DNA from: Tuctoria greenei | Taxonomy: Eukaryota > Streptophyta > Magnoliopsida > Poales > Poaceae | Assembly: GCA_036927565.1 (NCBI GenBank) | Contig: JAYESD010000001.1 | Span: 279,569,560-279,633,559, forward strand | Direction of reading: 5' to 3' | DNA length: 64,000 bases | Shown here: positions 43,301 through 53,546 of the stretch, one piece after another | Numbering within the stretch: position 1 is the first letter of the stretch | Layout of the letters: every line of letters starts with the position of its first letter | Position numbers and translations under genes: made by a program | Notes under the pieces: model-generated | Database searches by the model: none | What the model saw: the letters and a program-made list of their open reading frames with translations, nothing else | Told to the model about the DNA's origin: nothing

Positions 43301-44873
43301 CTTCAAATTCTACAGTTATCCCTTCCTCATTGGTCAACTTCACTGTCTTTGTGGCACATTCAATAACCCCATTGTGCTTCCTCAACCAGTCCATACCAAG
43401 TATAATATCCAACCCTTGAGAATCTAAAACAATGAGGTTGGCGGAGAAGTCTACCCCCCTTATTCTAAGGCTTACTTTTGGACATACTATATTTGTCCTC
43501 ATCTCTCCTCCAGGAGACTTAACCAACAGAGTAAACTTCATATGAGAGATAGGCAAACTATACTTGGCAACATACTTCGATGCAATGAATGAATGCGATG
43601 CTCCAGAATCAAATAACATAGTCGCGGGGTTGGAGTTGGCGAGAAACATACCAATGACCACATCATCCGCTTGTTGAGCATCCTCCGTAGAGACATGGTT
43701 CACGTTGCCACGAGCAAAATTCTGCTGTCCACGGCTTCCTTGTGGCTGTCCTCCATTAGGTCTTGGGTTTTGCCTCGATGCATTGCTTCCTTGACCAAGG
43801 CCCGACTTAGGACATTGATGTGCAAAGTGTCCAGCTTCTCCACAAGTATAGCACTTCTTGACTCCACCAGAATTATTGGGACGAGCTTGGTTTTGAGCAT
43901 TGGCTCCAGGAAAATCAGCACGAGGTGCATAAGGCATTGGAGGCCTAGGTGCTTGCATGACAGGGCGCTGCTGCACAAACTGAGTTGGGCGCGGTGCATA
44001 TCCAGGGCGCTGAGCAGGAATAGAGGAGCTGTAATTAGGCGCATTGGGTGGCGCAAAGCGAGGGCGCACATTACTTCCTTGTTGTTGTCCTTGATATGGC
44101 GCCTTCCTCTTGATTTCTTGCTCCATCTCACGGATCTTGTTCTCAACCACAATTGCCTTGTCCACAAGCTTCTGAAAATTGACATAATCACAGTTGAGCA
44201 ATTGCACTTGGATCGTATTGTTCAATCCCCTCATGAACAGGTATTGCTTCCGGCTGTCCCGGCTAACATCCTCAGGCGCATATCTTGAGAGTTGAGTGAA
44301 CTTATTGAGATATTCACTCACGCTTGATTTTCCTTGTCTCAAGTTCTCAAATTCTTGCCTCTTCAAGAGCATAACACCTTCCGGCACATAATGAGAACGG
44401 AAACTCTCCTTGAATTCCGCCCAGGTAATTCTCTCTTGGTTCTCATGAGCACTGCAATAAGAATCCCACCAATCTGCAGCTGCTCCAACGAGTTGATGAG
44501 AAGCGAACAAGACCTTCTCTCGGTCACTGCATTGGACAATGGCTAGCTTCTTCTCCACGGACTTGAGCCAATCATCAGCGTCCATAGGGTCAGCAGCTTG
44601 AGCAAAGGTTGGCGGCCTAGTCCTCATAAACTCTCCCAATCGGTTATGAGGAGGTGGGGGTGGCGGTGGAGGCATGTGGGGCTGATTGTTGATGTTGCCA
44701 GCCTGCAGCTGTCCCATAGTTTGTATCATGGTCTGCATGAGCTGGTTTTGCATGGCCAATAGCTGCTCGATGTTGATAGCTCCCTGAGTAGGTCCTTGCC
44801 CATTGTTGTTCTGAGGCACTCCATTGTTCTCCTCTTCATCATTGCCATCCCTCTGGTTGCGAGTCCTCACCAT
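40155..44873 (-). CDS. gag-pol: B2 gag-pol polyprotein, intact
   Basis: One 1572-codon frame from ATG 44873 (MVRTRNQRDG). Gag is about 1-400, with a run of Pro near 70, a capsid-like WWDS/WAEFKESF region and the zinc knuckle CYTCGEAGHFAHQC near 342. Protease active site DSGASHSF is near 422. Reverse transcriptase is about 580-770 with VFIDDI near 735. RNase H starts at IYCDASRQG near 878. Integrase has its HHCC domain at about 1095-1130 and the catalytic triad near 1160 (GMDF), 1221 (SDRGSQF) and 1255 (TDGQTERTN). A chromodomain-like tail (about 1451-1502, WCKVQWKHHTEKEATWE) follows; in chromoviruses this steers insertion into heterochromatin. The last 52 codons are read from the 3' LTR. All catalytic motifs are present. 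Confidence 0.97.
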   Translation of the reverse strand: MVRTRNQRDGNDEEENNGVPQNNNGQGPTQGAINIEQLLAMQNQLMQTMIQTMGQLQAGNINNQPHMPPPPPPPPHNRLGEFMRTRPPTFAQAADPMDADDWLKSVEKKLAIVQCSDREKVLFASHQLVGAAADWWDSYCSAHENQERITWAEFKESFRSHYVPEGVMLLKRQEFENLRQGKSSVSEYLNKFTQLSRYAPEDVSRDSRKQYLFMRGLNNTIQVQLLNCDYVNFQKLVDKAIVVENKIREMEQEIKRKAPYQGQQQGSNVRPRFAPPNAPNYSSSIPAQRPGYAPRPTQFVQQRPVMQAPRPPMPYAPRADFPGANAQNQARPNNSGGVKKCYTCGEAGHFAHQCPKSGLGQGSNASRQNPRPNGGQPQGSRGQQNFARGNVNHVSTEDAQQADDVVIGMFLANSNPATMLFDSGASHSFIASKYVAKYSLPISHMKFTLLVKSPGGEMRTNIVCPKVSLRIRGVDFSANLIVLDSQGLDIILGMDWLRKHNGVIECATKTVKLTNEEGITVEFEASQTAPKQLELNHIDGAAIEEIPVVCEFLDVFPDELPGMPPDRDIEFVIDLIPGTAPIAKRPYRMPPMELAELKKQIQEQLEKGFIRPSSSPWGAPVLFVDKKDGSQRMCVDYRALNEVTIKNKYTLPRIEDLFDQMKGACVFSKIDLRSGYFQMKIRPSDIPKTAFRTRYGSYEYTVMSFGLTNAPAYFMYLMNKVFMEYLDKFVVVFIDDIMIYSKDEKEHEEHLRLTLQKLKEHQLYAKFNKCQFWLKEVPFLGHIISGGGVSVDPGKVRDVLKWDPPQNVKEIRSFLGMAGYYRRFIKDFSKIAKPMTELLMKGKAFQWTEACQNSFEELKKRLTTAPVLVLPDVSKSFDIYCDASRQGLGCVLMQGGQVVAYASRQLKKHEQNYPTHDLELAAVVHALKVWRHYILGHRCEIYTDHKSLKYIFTQTDLNLRQRRWLELIKDYDLGINYHPGKANVVADALSRKGVSHQLTVRELPFELCKEFERLNLGFVNEMEMMELNPTLEQEIREAQTTDEDIKEIKERIEEGREFRFDEDEHGTLWLGKRIVVPNVKHIRETILKEAHDSPYSIHPGCTKMYKDLKTCYWWDSMKKDIAEYVALCDVCQRVKAEHQRPAGLLQPLKIPEWKWEEIGMDFIVGLPRTQSGYDSIWVIVDRLTKSAHFVPVKTKYTAARLAEIYMEHIVCRHGVPKKIVSDRGSQFTSRFWQKLHEALGTRLNFSSAYHPQTDGQTERTNQILEDMLRACALKHGKSWDKSLPYAEFSYNNSYQASLKMSPYEALYGRKCRTPLFWNEAGETQVFGPDVLQEAEKQVQIIRGNLRAAQSRQKGYADNRRRKLAFEIGDFVYLKVSPMRCHKRFNIRGKLAPRYIGPFKILDKRGEVAYKLEMPAHLSDVHDVFHVSQLKKCLRVPEDQVPMEELELEEDLTYAEQPVKILETKERVTRNKVIRWCKVQWKHHTEKEATWELEDDLKKEFPHLFSSASNLEGEIHFKGGRFVTPSFSCIMPYMHSYTCLTLAHNKRNEFKIDSEHLKLIWSKTALKTQESAD
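40312..40325 (-). other. B2 polypurine tract
   Basis: Minus-strand AAGGGGGGTAGGTT directly before the 3' LTR; it overlaps the coding frame. B4 has the same sequence at 63307-63320. Confidence 0.9.
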
Positions 44874-45143
44874 CTGAAGAAAAGCAGTAGGTAAGAATTA
44901 GAAAACGCCCCAACTATATGCATCAAGGGATATGAAACTAAACAACTGGCTACACTAGCCTAGGTGGACATGGCAATGCTAAAGCATCCCAAAATCCTCT
45001 ATTAAGCACACAAGCAAGCAATATATATAGCAAACAGCACTCCAAGCAAAAATACATCGATTCCTGAGTGCTCCTATGTGCTCTAAAGTGTCCATTCTAT
45101 CTAGGCTGCATCCTACGGTCAACCTGTGGCTCTGATACCAATC
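44874..45143 (-). other. B2 leader
   Basis: Untranslated leader between 5' LTR and the gag ATG; includes the primer binding site at its LTR-proximal end. Confidence 0.85.
45127..45140 (-). other. B2 primer binding site, initiator-Met tRNA
   Basis: Minus-strand TGGTATCAGAGCCA, three bases inside the 5' LTR end. It is the standard initiator-Met tRNA complement of plant LTR elements. Confidence 0.95.
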
Positions 45144-47377
45144 TGTGACGCCCGGTTCCGAAAATGAACCAAACTAACGCATATGTGTGCCCAGGATGTT
45201 CACCACACATACACGAGTGAAATCACAAAAGGATATACAGAAAATTACCACAGCTCAAATTATTAAATAAGTACTCTTATTACACAATTCATTAAATCCT
45301 CGAATACAAGCTCTAATGAATATTAATGACAAGTTCAACTAATGCAGCGGAAATAAACTAATTAAACAACTAAGCAAACTAAGCAACTATGCAGCATAAG
45401 CGACAGGGTATGTATATGCGCAGCTCCAATCAACACCACAGGCAAAGCTGACGGTAGACACGGCCTAGAACTCCGCATTATCGCCATTAAAATCCCAGTC
45501 CTGACCTGCAACTGTTGGGGTGGGGAATTGCAAGAGTGAGTACATGTCGTACTCAGCAAGTGTGGAAAGTATGACATGTGGCTGATTCAAATGACGACAA
45601 TAATAATGGTAAAGTGCTGAAAAGTACGGTAAAACATTTGAAAAGCAATATATCTTATGTATGTGAAGTAAACCCATCATAATCATAAATGATATCATAA
45701 TACCAAATCTGAATTCATTACCATCATCAAAAAAAAATTCCAGATTTCACCATTGCCAATAACCATATTCATTACCAGAGATTAATCCATAACCATCCAT
45801 AACCATTATCAAACCATGACCATCCCAAATTCCAATTTCCCTCTAATCATGGAAGTTGTCCAGGTGCTCATAACCGGGAGCACGGCTATCATGATAGTTT
45901 TAATTAACACTCTGCAGAGTTTGTACCTCTTTACCCACGTGTTTGTGATTTCATCACCCTTCGGCGACTAAGAACCTCCCTTATGCCCATGACCCGTCGG
46001 TCATATTACACACTTCCGTTGGTGTGTGGCCAAGAGATCACAAAATAGCCTTTACAAAGGGATTACTAGCCTATTTAGACCCCACTGAGGTTTCACCGGT
46101 GGCGATGTCTCCCGCAGAGCACATCTTCAACCAAGGGCCCCCTCTTGAGCCATTCGGATCCCAGGGTAGTCCCACCAATCATCAACAAACCCAATCCAAC
46201 TACCCCTTCCCCGAGCATCCGCAATGGTCCAAACAGCACTAGCAAAGCCCTAATTAATCAGCTACGCCGCACCCATAACTTGGCCTCGTGGTGGCACTGT
46301 AGTCCTGGCTTATTCTCGCATGAACCGGTCCTTAGATCTAAAGCAAGCAAACCACCATAACATCCAACCCATCCACATACCAGGCTTGCTCAGATCTTCC
46401 ATTACCATACCATGTTTAATCCAGTTCATGTTAACCATAATCTCATCCATGCATAACTAAATTGAGTGATATAGTTGTTCCCATCCCAGTTGATTAAGCG
46501 AAGCAAAAAGTAAAAAGCCTTCCCGACTCTTTCTACCATAAATTCCAGGTGACAAGGGTGGTCAAACAAAACTAGTAAACTTCCTACCATAGGATTCCCA
46601 TCAATTTGACACAAGCATGCAGTTTTGCAAACAAAACATTTATTTTAAAACAGGATCAATATGCTTCAAGGACACTTGCCTTGCTCTTGCTGTTGATTAG
46701 GGTCAAAGCCTTCAAACTCTTGATGCTGTAGATCCTCCGTGGCACTCTCTAGCGCAAATCCGTCTAATCCACACAATAAACACACAAAACAAGAAACACA
46801 ATCAAAGAGTGCACAAATATTACTCAACATGACATGACATGCATGATTGATGCAATGCAAGGTAGAACTTGTTACTAGATTGCTTTTAATGATCACTAAC
46901 TAGTTCTAATAGATTTTAACCAGTTTATACAGGTTTGGAGTTGATTAGATCAAATTTTAGAATTAATTCAACACAATTTAACCAGAAAGATCGGACTAGT
47001 CCGCTTGGGACCGGACAAGTCCGCACTTGACGAGATCAGCAGATTAGGGTTTTCTAGATCGACGTGAATTTGGAGATTAGGGGTTGAATTCTCGTAAGGA
47101 AAAGAGAATAGAAGGTATACCAGGTGTTTAGAACTCCAATGAACCAAGAAACTTGGAGGTAACACTTGGATCTTGATGATCTAGGGTTTGTGATGAACTT
47201 GGGGATGAATTGGTGGTGAAGGACGAAACTTGGTGGAGATCTTGATCCTCCTTCGTTTCCTCCTCTTCTTCTTCTCGTTTGGGATCTTCTCCTCCCTCCT
47301 TGATGGTGGCTCCCCACGAACTAGGGTTTGGGTGGGTGGAAAAGTGGCAAATAGATGTCAAACCAAGGGGTGGGGTT

Positions 47378-47387
47378 GTTTATATAG
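47378..47387 (-). promoter_or_regulatory. TATA box of the B2 5' LTR
   Basis: CTATATAAAC on the minus strand, kept in B1 and in B3 (near 55702-55711). Likely genomic RNA promoter. Confidence 0.7.
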
Positions 47388-47556
47388 AGGTGGAGGCTAG
47401 GGTTAGATGGATTTCGAGTTTTGGGATGAGTAGAGGCCGGTTTAGAGTCCCACATGGGCTCTAAAAGAGTTGGGCACGACGTCCCTAGGCCCACTTGACG
47501 TGAAACCCAAGAAACAAGTCGTAAAACAAAAGGTCAATCTCGGAGTCACGAAATAT

Positions 47557-47876
47557 CGGACAAGTCCGGACAGGACCGGACTAGTCCGAAGTCGTCCAGA
47601 GAGAAAATCGGACAAGTCTGGCCAAAAATCGGACAAGTCCGATCTTAGTCAGAAAGGAAAACGGACAAGTCCGCTGGAACACCGGACTAGTCCGGAAAAG
47701 TCCAGGGACTTAGCAAATTTTCAAGGATTCATGGAATATCGGACTAGTCCGCACAAAATCGGACAAGTCCGAAAGTTTCCAGAGCCAAAATCGGACTAGT
47801 CCGCAGCAAAAACGGACAAGTCCGTTTTTAGTCAGAGAGAAATCGGACTAGTCCTCAGTAAAATCGGACTAGTCCG
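47557..47876. repeat. Palindrome array in the B2 5' LTR
   Basis: Same twelve units as 39843-40162. Two more units lie on the other side of the TATA box at about 46992-47025. Confidence 0.93.
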
Positions 47877-48025
47877 CACTTTCCTGCGTTTTAAGTGCGG
47901 TTTTGCTCCAAATCAATTTTAAATGCTCCGAATCGATTTTAAACTCGTTCCTCTTGTTGTGGGCTAATGTTAAACATGTATATGAGTGCATGTAGGGCAT
48001 GATGCATGAAAATGAGGGTGTTACA

Positions 48026-49350
48026 CGCTACCACGGGAGCTTCGGGAGACGAGTCAAGGTCCAGAACCACGACAGCTGGTGCCGGAGCTGCCGCGACCTC
48101 AGCCACTGCCTGGGGCAGCACTAGAATTGGAGCCGAAGCTTCCGCCTACACAACATTAGCTGCTGTCACAGGAACCGGAGCTTCAACCCCTTTTTTGGAT
48201 GCCCCGTGGATGAAGGATAAAGAAGCTCAAAATATGGTTACAACAAAAGTAACAAACTGAGGTAAAAAAGCAAATTTACCTTGGAAGACTTCCGCTCCTG
48301 CTAGCGCGGAACCTCTTTGCCGGACGCTCAGAGCCCGACCCAGTCGCAACTGGTGAAGCAACTCCAGAAGGCTCTCCGAAGCTTGCTGCTGCCGTCAGCG
48401 ACGCCTCGGTGCCCCCCCTCGACTGAGAAAGAGCCCTTAGCTAGCCCTGGTGCCGGAGTCATACGGTCAGAGCTGGTGTCCCGGGGAGACGCCGTTGCTA
48501 GAGTTGGTGTCGCCGTCGAAGACCTCCTCCGTCGGGGAGAAGGAGCTGTTGTGGAAGGAGCAGGTCTGACGGACCTCCCGTCAGAGTGCTTCAACTTCCT
48601 CTTTCGGCTGGAGGGCTCAGCCAACTCTTTGCCCTTGCCTATGACTTCAACTCTTTGGCTCGGGGCGGAAGCAGGACCACCCTCGGAAGCTCCGGGGATC
48701 ACCCATCTGGTGGTCGGACGCCTCTCTACCTCACCGAGGTCGTCAAGCACCGGCATGCTCCTCCGGAGCTCCCTGCTGAACTCTGCCACCATGTTCAGAG
48801 GGAGGAAAGCCGCCGGCAGAGTGAAGTCATCGCCCTCGACGTCAATGCCATGCTGGAACTTCTTGAGATGAAGCTCCAAAGTAGTGTATTCCAAATTGGA
48901 CTTCAGACCTGTTTCAATCTGGTCATCATCCATCATGCTGTTGAGGGCCCAGGCGAGCTTCTCCCTCTTCTTTAGCGGAGCCCACCTATTGAGCAGGAAG
49001 TTGCAGAAGACAATCTGGGGGGTCACCCCTCCTTCTACACTTTCGCGGATCCTTGTCAAGGCAGGGTTGAAGGCCTCTGACAGCAACGGAACCACACTCC
49101 ATGCGTCGGTGTCAACATTGGGAAGACCCTCAGGCAGCTCCAACTTCTCGTGCTCCTCTGCCGTGACGATAATCCAATCCTTCTTCCAGTCGTCCCACTT
49201 GCTGGAAGGAAACGACCTCAAGTACTTGTAGGAGCATTTCTTGCGCTTCACAAAATAGTAGAAGCCAAGATACTCGGAACTCTTGCCGGTGGTGTGGATG
49301 GTGAAGAAGGTTCGGAAAAGCTCGACGTAGGGGGGAATACCCATCCACAT
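48026..49350 (-). pseudogene. A2 antisense gene, middle part
   Basis: It resumes after B2. The exon 2 start is near 48200, the intron donor CCAAG|GTAAAT is at 48280/48279, and exon 1 is 48280-49350, open from 49371 to 48328. It carries the PF04195-like block (FYYFVKRKKCSYKYLRSFP, KWDDWKKDWI) and the FLLNRWAPLKKREKLAW region, matching A1 2620-3400 closely. There is no stop where A1 has its TAG. The intron acceptor is degraded and a stop appears near 48328. The solo LTR at 49351 separates it from its N-terminal part. Confidence 0.88.
49346..49350. repeat. Target site duplication of the solo LTR, left copy
   Basis: CACAT before 49351 and again at 50211-50215. Confidence 0.93.
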
Positions 49351-50210
49351 TGTTGGTCCCCTGGGTACCATATACCCTTTGGGATTGCAAAGATCTCAAG
49401 GGAATATCATCTACCTGATTTGAAACCTTCAGAGGCCCACATGTCAGACATAACCGGACCCGCTTCCCCAACTTGGTTAGTCCCAGGGTCACCACGTGTA
49501 CTATCAAACCGGAGCTACCGCCCACAAGGGGGAAGCTCCGGGCTATGTACCATAGCGGCACCTCCGGACCTAACCCCAGACCGAGGGAAGCTCCGGAACT
49601 GATGCGTGTTAGGTAGCACCAGACCTACCTGTTCCCCACAGTATGCTCCGGAGCTGCCACGTGTCCAACTGTCGGACCTTCAGCCTCTAACCTCCGGAAG
49701 ACTCACAACGGCTCCGGATCTTCAAAAGGAATCAAGGACTTTAAGACCCGATTAAGTGTCATTAATACTATATTAATGACACACGATCGGACGACCTTAA
49801 TTACCAGTAACGGTGCTATCAAAGCCCATAATTCGGTTATTAAGGGTAATTAAGCGCATCAAATGTGTATCAATATTAGTAACCGCCAGGGCCACATGTC
49901 GGGCCAGACTGACTTGTAACGGCCTGCCCTTGTACTATAAAAGGACAGGCCGACGATACATAGAGGACACATGGACTGTACGCGCTCACTCTACACTCTC
50001 AACTCACGTTGAGCTCATACAACCAATACAACACCAACACACCCCGTGGAGTAGGGTATTACGCTCAGGCGGCCCGAACCACGTAAATCTTCGTGTCCCT
50101 CGTGTCATTTACACTTCACCTTTTTGAATCTCCGCGCGCCCACACCGAACCTCAAACTCCTCTAACACTTTAGTAGTGTCGGGAGATCTGCCGGATCAAA
50201 ACCACCGACA
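49351..50210 (+). mobile_element. Solo LTR of an A-related element
   Basis: 860 bp, TGTTGGTCCC to CCACCGACA, homologous to A-family LTRs, with CTATAAAAGG near 49935, flanked by CACAT on both sides and with no interior. Such a structure is the product of recombination between two LTRs. It splits exon 1 of the A2 antisense gene. Confidence 0.93.
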
Positions 50211-50508
50211 CACATCTCGCAGAAGTGGACGAATGTTGACACAAGAAGAATGGAGTGGGGGCCAAGGTGGTACAACTACAGACCATAGAAGTCTAACAAC
50301 ATCAAGAGAAAGTTGAGAAAGGTGGGATCAGCCCCACCATGGCGTACGCAGAGAACTACACCATGTCGCCGCCGTGCTTCTTCTTGAACGGGAGCTGGCC
50401 AGCGCAGACCAGATGGTTGAAGGAGTCGCTGGACCACCCCATGTAGGTTCGGACCTTCTTCAGATCGTCATCACTCGTGAGATGGCTCTTGCGGAGACCT
50501 AACTCCAT
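50211..50508 (-). pseudogene. A2 antisense gene, N-terminal part
   Basis: ATG at 50508 starts MELGLRKSHLTSDDDLKKVR, matching A1 from 2311. A stop follows near 50356 (after HGGDMV), where A1 reads VYFSSYAMVGLIPPF; the homology continues past the stop to the solo LTR. Confidence 0.85.
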
Positions 50509-51047
50509 CGCGACGAAGTGGAGAAAAGGATGGAAAGTTAGGCAGAGGTTGAGAGGCTCTGAGCGCAAAGATGATCAAAGGCGTAAAGAGTCCTCAACCC
50601 GTGCGCACTTTACTTCTTAAGTAAGCCTCCACAACGCTTGGATGGAAACCGCAAAAGGGCCAAGGGTACATTTCAAAAATTTCACAATGCTAATGACAAA
50701 GGGGCTCCAGGCCACCTAGACGATCAAGTCGAGGTCCTTACCCCAGGAGAACAGTTGTCATGATGAGAGGCGGGAAACCCAAGGGCGGCGGCCAGACGGG
50801 CGCGCAGAACCGATACAATTTTCGTATTGCGAACCGGCGACCTTCAATTGCGTGAGATCCACACGCGCAGATCTCACCTGCCACATCCTAAAGATGCCAC
50901 ACAGCGATGGTTTAACTGTGAACCATCACCTCAACGGTACATCCAAAAACCCTTGAAGACACGACACAGAAATCAAAAGATGGACCCACCTCCGGCACAA
51001 TGACTTAATCCAAAAGGTCTCTCCTAAAGGTGGGCCCAGGGGGCCAC
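50509..51047. other. A2 sequence between antisense gene and 3' LTR
   Basis: Counterpart of A1 1781-2310. Holds the conserved CTTACTTAAGAAG block near 50605-50643 and, at its end, the polypurine tract GGGCCCAGGGGGCCAC (51032-51047). No coding seen. Confidence 0.75.
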
Positions 51048-51893
51048 TGTCGGTACCTTGCGTACCAGATACCCCTTGGAACTGCAAAGAGTGCAAAGGA
51101 ACTCCACCTATTTGAGTTGAAGACCCCCCAAGGCCCCACGTGTCACTCGGAACCGGACCTGCCTCCCTCGTATGGTTAGTTCCAATGTTGCCACGTGTAT
51201 CATAAAACCGGAGCTACATTCCTTACATGGGAAAGCTCCGGACTAGATACGTGTGTGGCACCCCCAGACCTAACCCCCGACAGAGGGAAGCTCCGGTACC
51301 TACACGTGTACAATAGCACCAGACCTACCCATTCAAGACGGTAAGCTCCGGAGCTGCCACGCGTCCAACCGCCAGACCTTCAACTTCAACAGGCAGATTG
51401 GTGGACCTCCAATGGCTTGGACCTTCAAGGAACATTAAAGACTTCAAGACCTGATTATGTGTCATTAATGCTATCTTAATGACACATGATCGGAGGACTC
51501 TTAATACCAGTAACGCCACCATTAAGGGGTGTTACCAAACTATTAAGGGGAATTAAGCACATTTAACTGTGTATTAGGCATCAGTAACCGCTAGGGCCAC
51601 ATGTCGGGTCAGGCCAATGATGTAACGGCCAGCCCTTGTATTATAAAAGGACTGGCCAAGCGATACACAGGGAGACTTTTTTGGCCTCTCCCACACACTA
51701 GTGATCATACGCTCAATACAACAACAACACACACCCGTGGAGTAGGATATTATGCTCAGGCAACCCGAACCACGTAAATCCTCATGTAAAATCGCCATAT
51801 TGTTCTGAATCTCCGCGCGCCCCAACTGAACTAAGAAACTCTGCAGTCTACTAATAGTACTGCCGGGAGAATTGTTGGAACCAGACTCCGACA
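51048..51893 (+). mobile_element. A2 3' LTR
   Basis: 846 bp, TGTCGGTACC to GACTCCGACA, with TTATAAAAGG near 51641 and several ACGT-core boxes (51137, 51192, 51302). It is clearly more diverged from the A1 LTRs than those are from each other. The following five bases (GATGC) should be A2's target duplication; the other copy is outside the window. Confidence 0.9.
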
Positions 51894-53306
51894 GATGCCA
51901 TTTGTCACTGTGTAAGTCCACCAGAGACAAGTGTGCCCTCTTTCTCCTTCTCTCGAGCAACCCTCGGATCCCGACGCCCTTCGATGGGGTCACCAAGAGG
52001 GGCCCGATGCCATCCATGGTCCAAATCGTGATGCATCAACCCTAGAGGAGGGAGGAGAGGAAGAAGGCAGTCGCGACATTTCGGTGGTCAACAATGTTGA
52101 GAGGCCAACTCGCTGCATGGCGAGGATCCGCATCGGCCCGAAAGGCCGACCTCAAGGACCTTTGGCTTGAAGGGCTCCATATCCATCGTCGACGTCGCCC
52201 TCAACAGCGGAGATGCAAGCAACTCCGCTGGCGTCGCCCTCCTCCATCGTCGCCCACGTTCCCCTATCGAAATCCCTCCGAGGAGGAGCCGAACCTTCGG
52301 GATCCGACTCACCACCGGCACTAACGAGACTGTGTGGCAATCGAATTCTGCGCCGGTTTGCCCACCTCACTGGCAAGGCCCGAGAACCCGGATTTGGGGA
52401 CTCGAAGCCTGGCCATAGTCGGTGAACAATGGAAAGGGAGGACATGCGACATTGTCAAGGTGGAGAAAAGAGGGAGCGACATTGCCGAGGAAGAGAAGGT
52501 GTCCAAAGTATTTGAATATGCGGCGGAGAAAGGGGATAAGGTCGCGGTTAGGGTTTAACCGTAACCGGCCTCCCTTTTTATTCAGTGGCCACGGGCCACG
52601 ATGGGTTGGCCTCGCAAGGATGGACCGCGCTAGTTAAGGCCATTCGACGGTTGGGCTACGCGTTGGCCTGGGTCGCGTGTTGGCTTGGGCCGTGCACGTG
52701 TTTGGTCCATGCCCATCTTTCAGGCCTAATTCCTATTTATTTATATTAGGGTTTAATTATTTTGCAGTTTAATAGATTAATTACTGTTTAGAAGTTAATT
52801 TAGTAACCGTAGAATTTGTGTAATCTTGTGAACTTCTGTAAAATATTTCTGAACAATATATGTGTTTATATGACAAGTGTATATTACATTTAAATACTAT
52901 ATTTATTTGCAAATATCATGAGAAATTCTATTTTGGCTAATTTTAAAATTCTAGCCAACTATAAATATGAATTTTTAAGTGATACACTATCCACATTTTC
53001 TTTGTTTATGCCATTTTTAGAAAACTTGGATCAAAGACACATAACTTTGTGCACTATATTCATATGATTTGGCTTAATACGAGCAAGAATCATCTATTTA
53101 CATGTCAAAAAGTGTATAAGTCATATTCATCAATTATATTTGAATATGATATATACCTAGGGTTATTCTTTTTGTTATGCTAATTCTATAATTGGTTGGA
53201 CATAAATGAATATTCCTAAGTGTTATCTTTATGATAAACACAATTATTACAACATCACCATGATGACTTTATTAATAAAATATCTGGTTCCTATATGTAG
53301 GAATCA
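51894..53306. other. Unassigned sequence, possibly the oldest background
   Basis: 51894-52560 is GC-rich with only short unsupported frames; from about 52730 it is AT-rich. I recognise no domain, LTR end or repeat. It may be the 5' part of the Copia-type element whose gag starts at 53307, or host sequence. Confidence 0.5.
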
Positions 53307-53546
53307 ATGGCTTGCGAGTTTGAAGAATTTGCTCTTAATGGTCACAACTATCCTACATTGGCTCTTTACATCAAGATAAGCTTGGCTTTTCGTTAAATCA
53401 TGTCTGCACTTACTCCTTCTGCAGAAAGAGATGCAACATTCCTAGATACATACAAGTATCAGACACTTTATATCATTCTCGTAACCACCTTCACCCTGAC
53501 TTAAAGTCGGAATATGTGATGGAGGAGGAACCTCATAGTCTTTGAG
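53307..53546 (+). pseudogene. Copia-type gag fragment
   Basis: ATG 53307 reads MACEFEEFALNGHNYPTLALYIKISLAFR then a stop; after it come LTPSAERDATFLDTYKYQTLYII and, after a one-base shift, HPDLKSEYVMEEEPHSL. These are the conserved blocks of a plant Copia gag (Retrotran_gag_2 type) unlike C1/C2 gag. It is cut off by the B3 LTR. Confidence 0.7.

Larger units (their letters stand above)
37430..48025 (-). mobile_element. B2: complete Tekay-type chromovirus (Ty3/Gypsy)
   Basis: 10,596 bp with two 2882-bp LTRs, primer binding site for initiator-Met tRNA, polypurine tract, a single uninterrupted gag-pol frame and the 5-bp duplication CGCTA. The LTRs are offset by exactly 7714 bp at every landmark and looked identical wherever compared. 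It sits in the antisense gene of A2. This is the youngest and only apparently autonomous element in the window. Tekay/Del assignment rests on the long LTRs, the primer site and the chromodomain-like tail after integrase. Confidence 0.97.
45144..48025 (-). mobile_element. B2 5' LTR
   Basis: 2882 bp partner of 37430-40311 with no length difference. TATA box at 47378-47387 (minus CTATATAAAC); palindrome array at 47557-47876, about 170-500 bp upstream of it in element sense. Confidence 0.97.

Noticed and set aside
37430..48025. Segmental duplication explaining 37430-40311 and 45144-48025
   Set aside because: The repeats are the direct LTRs of one element with target duplications, primer site and polypurine tract in the right places.
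52094..52560. Several short frames as a possible host gene
   Set aside because: GC-rich DNA gives overlapping open frames on both strands; none has a recognisable domain or a consistent start.
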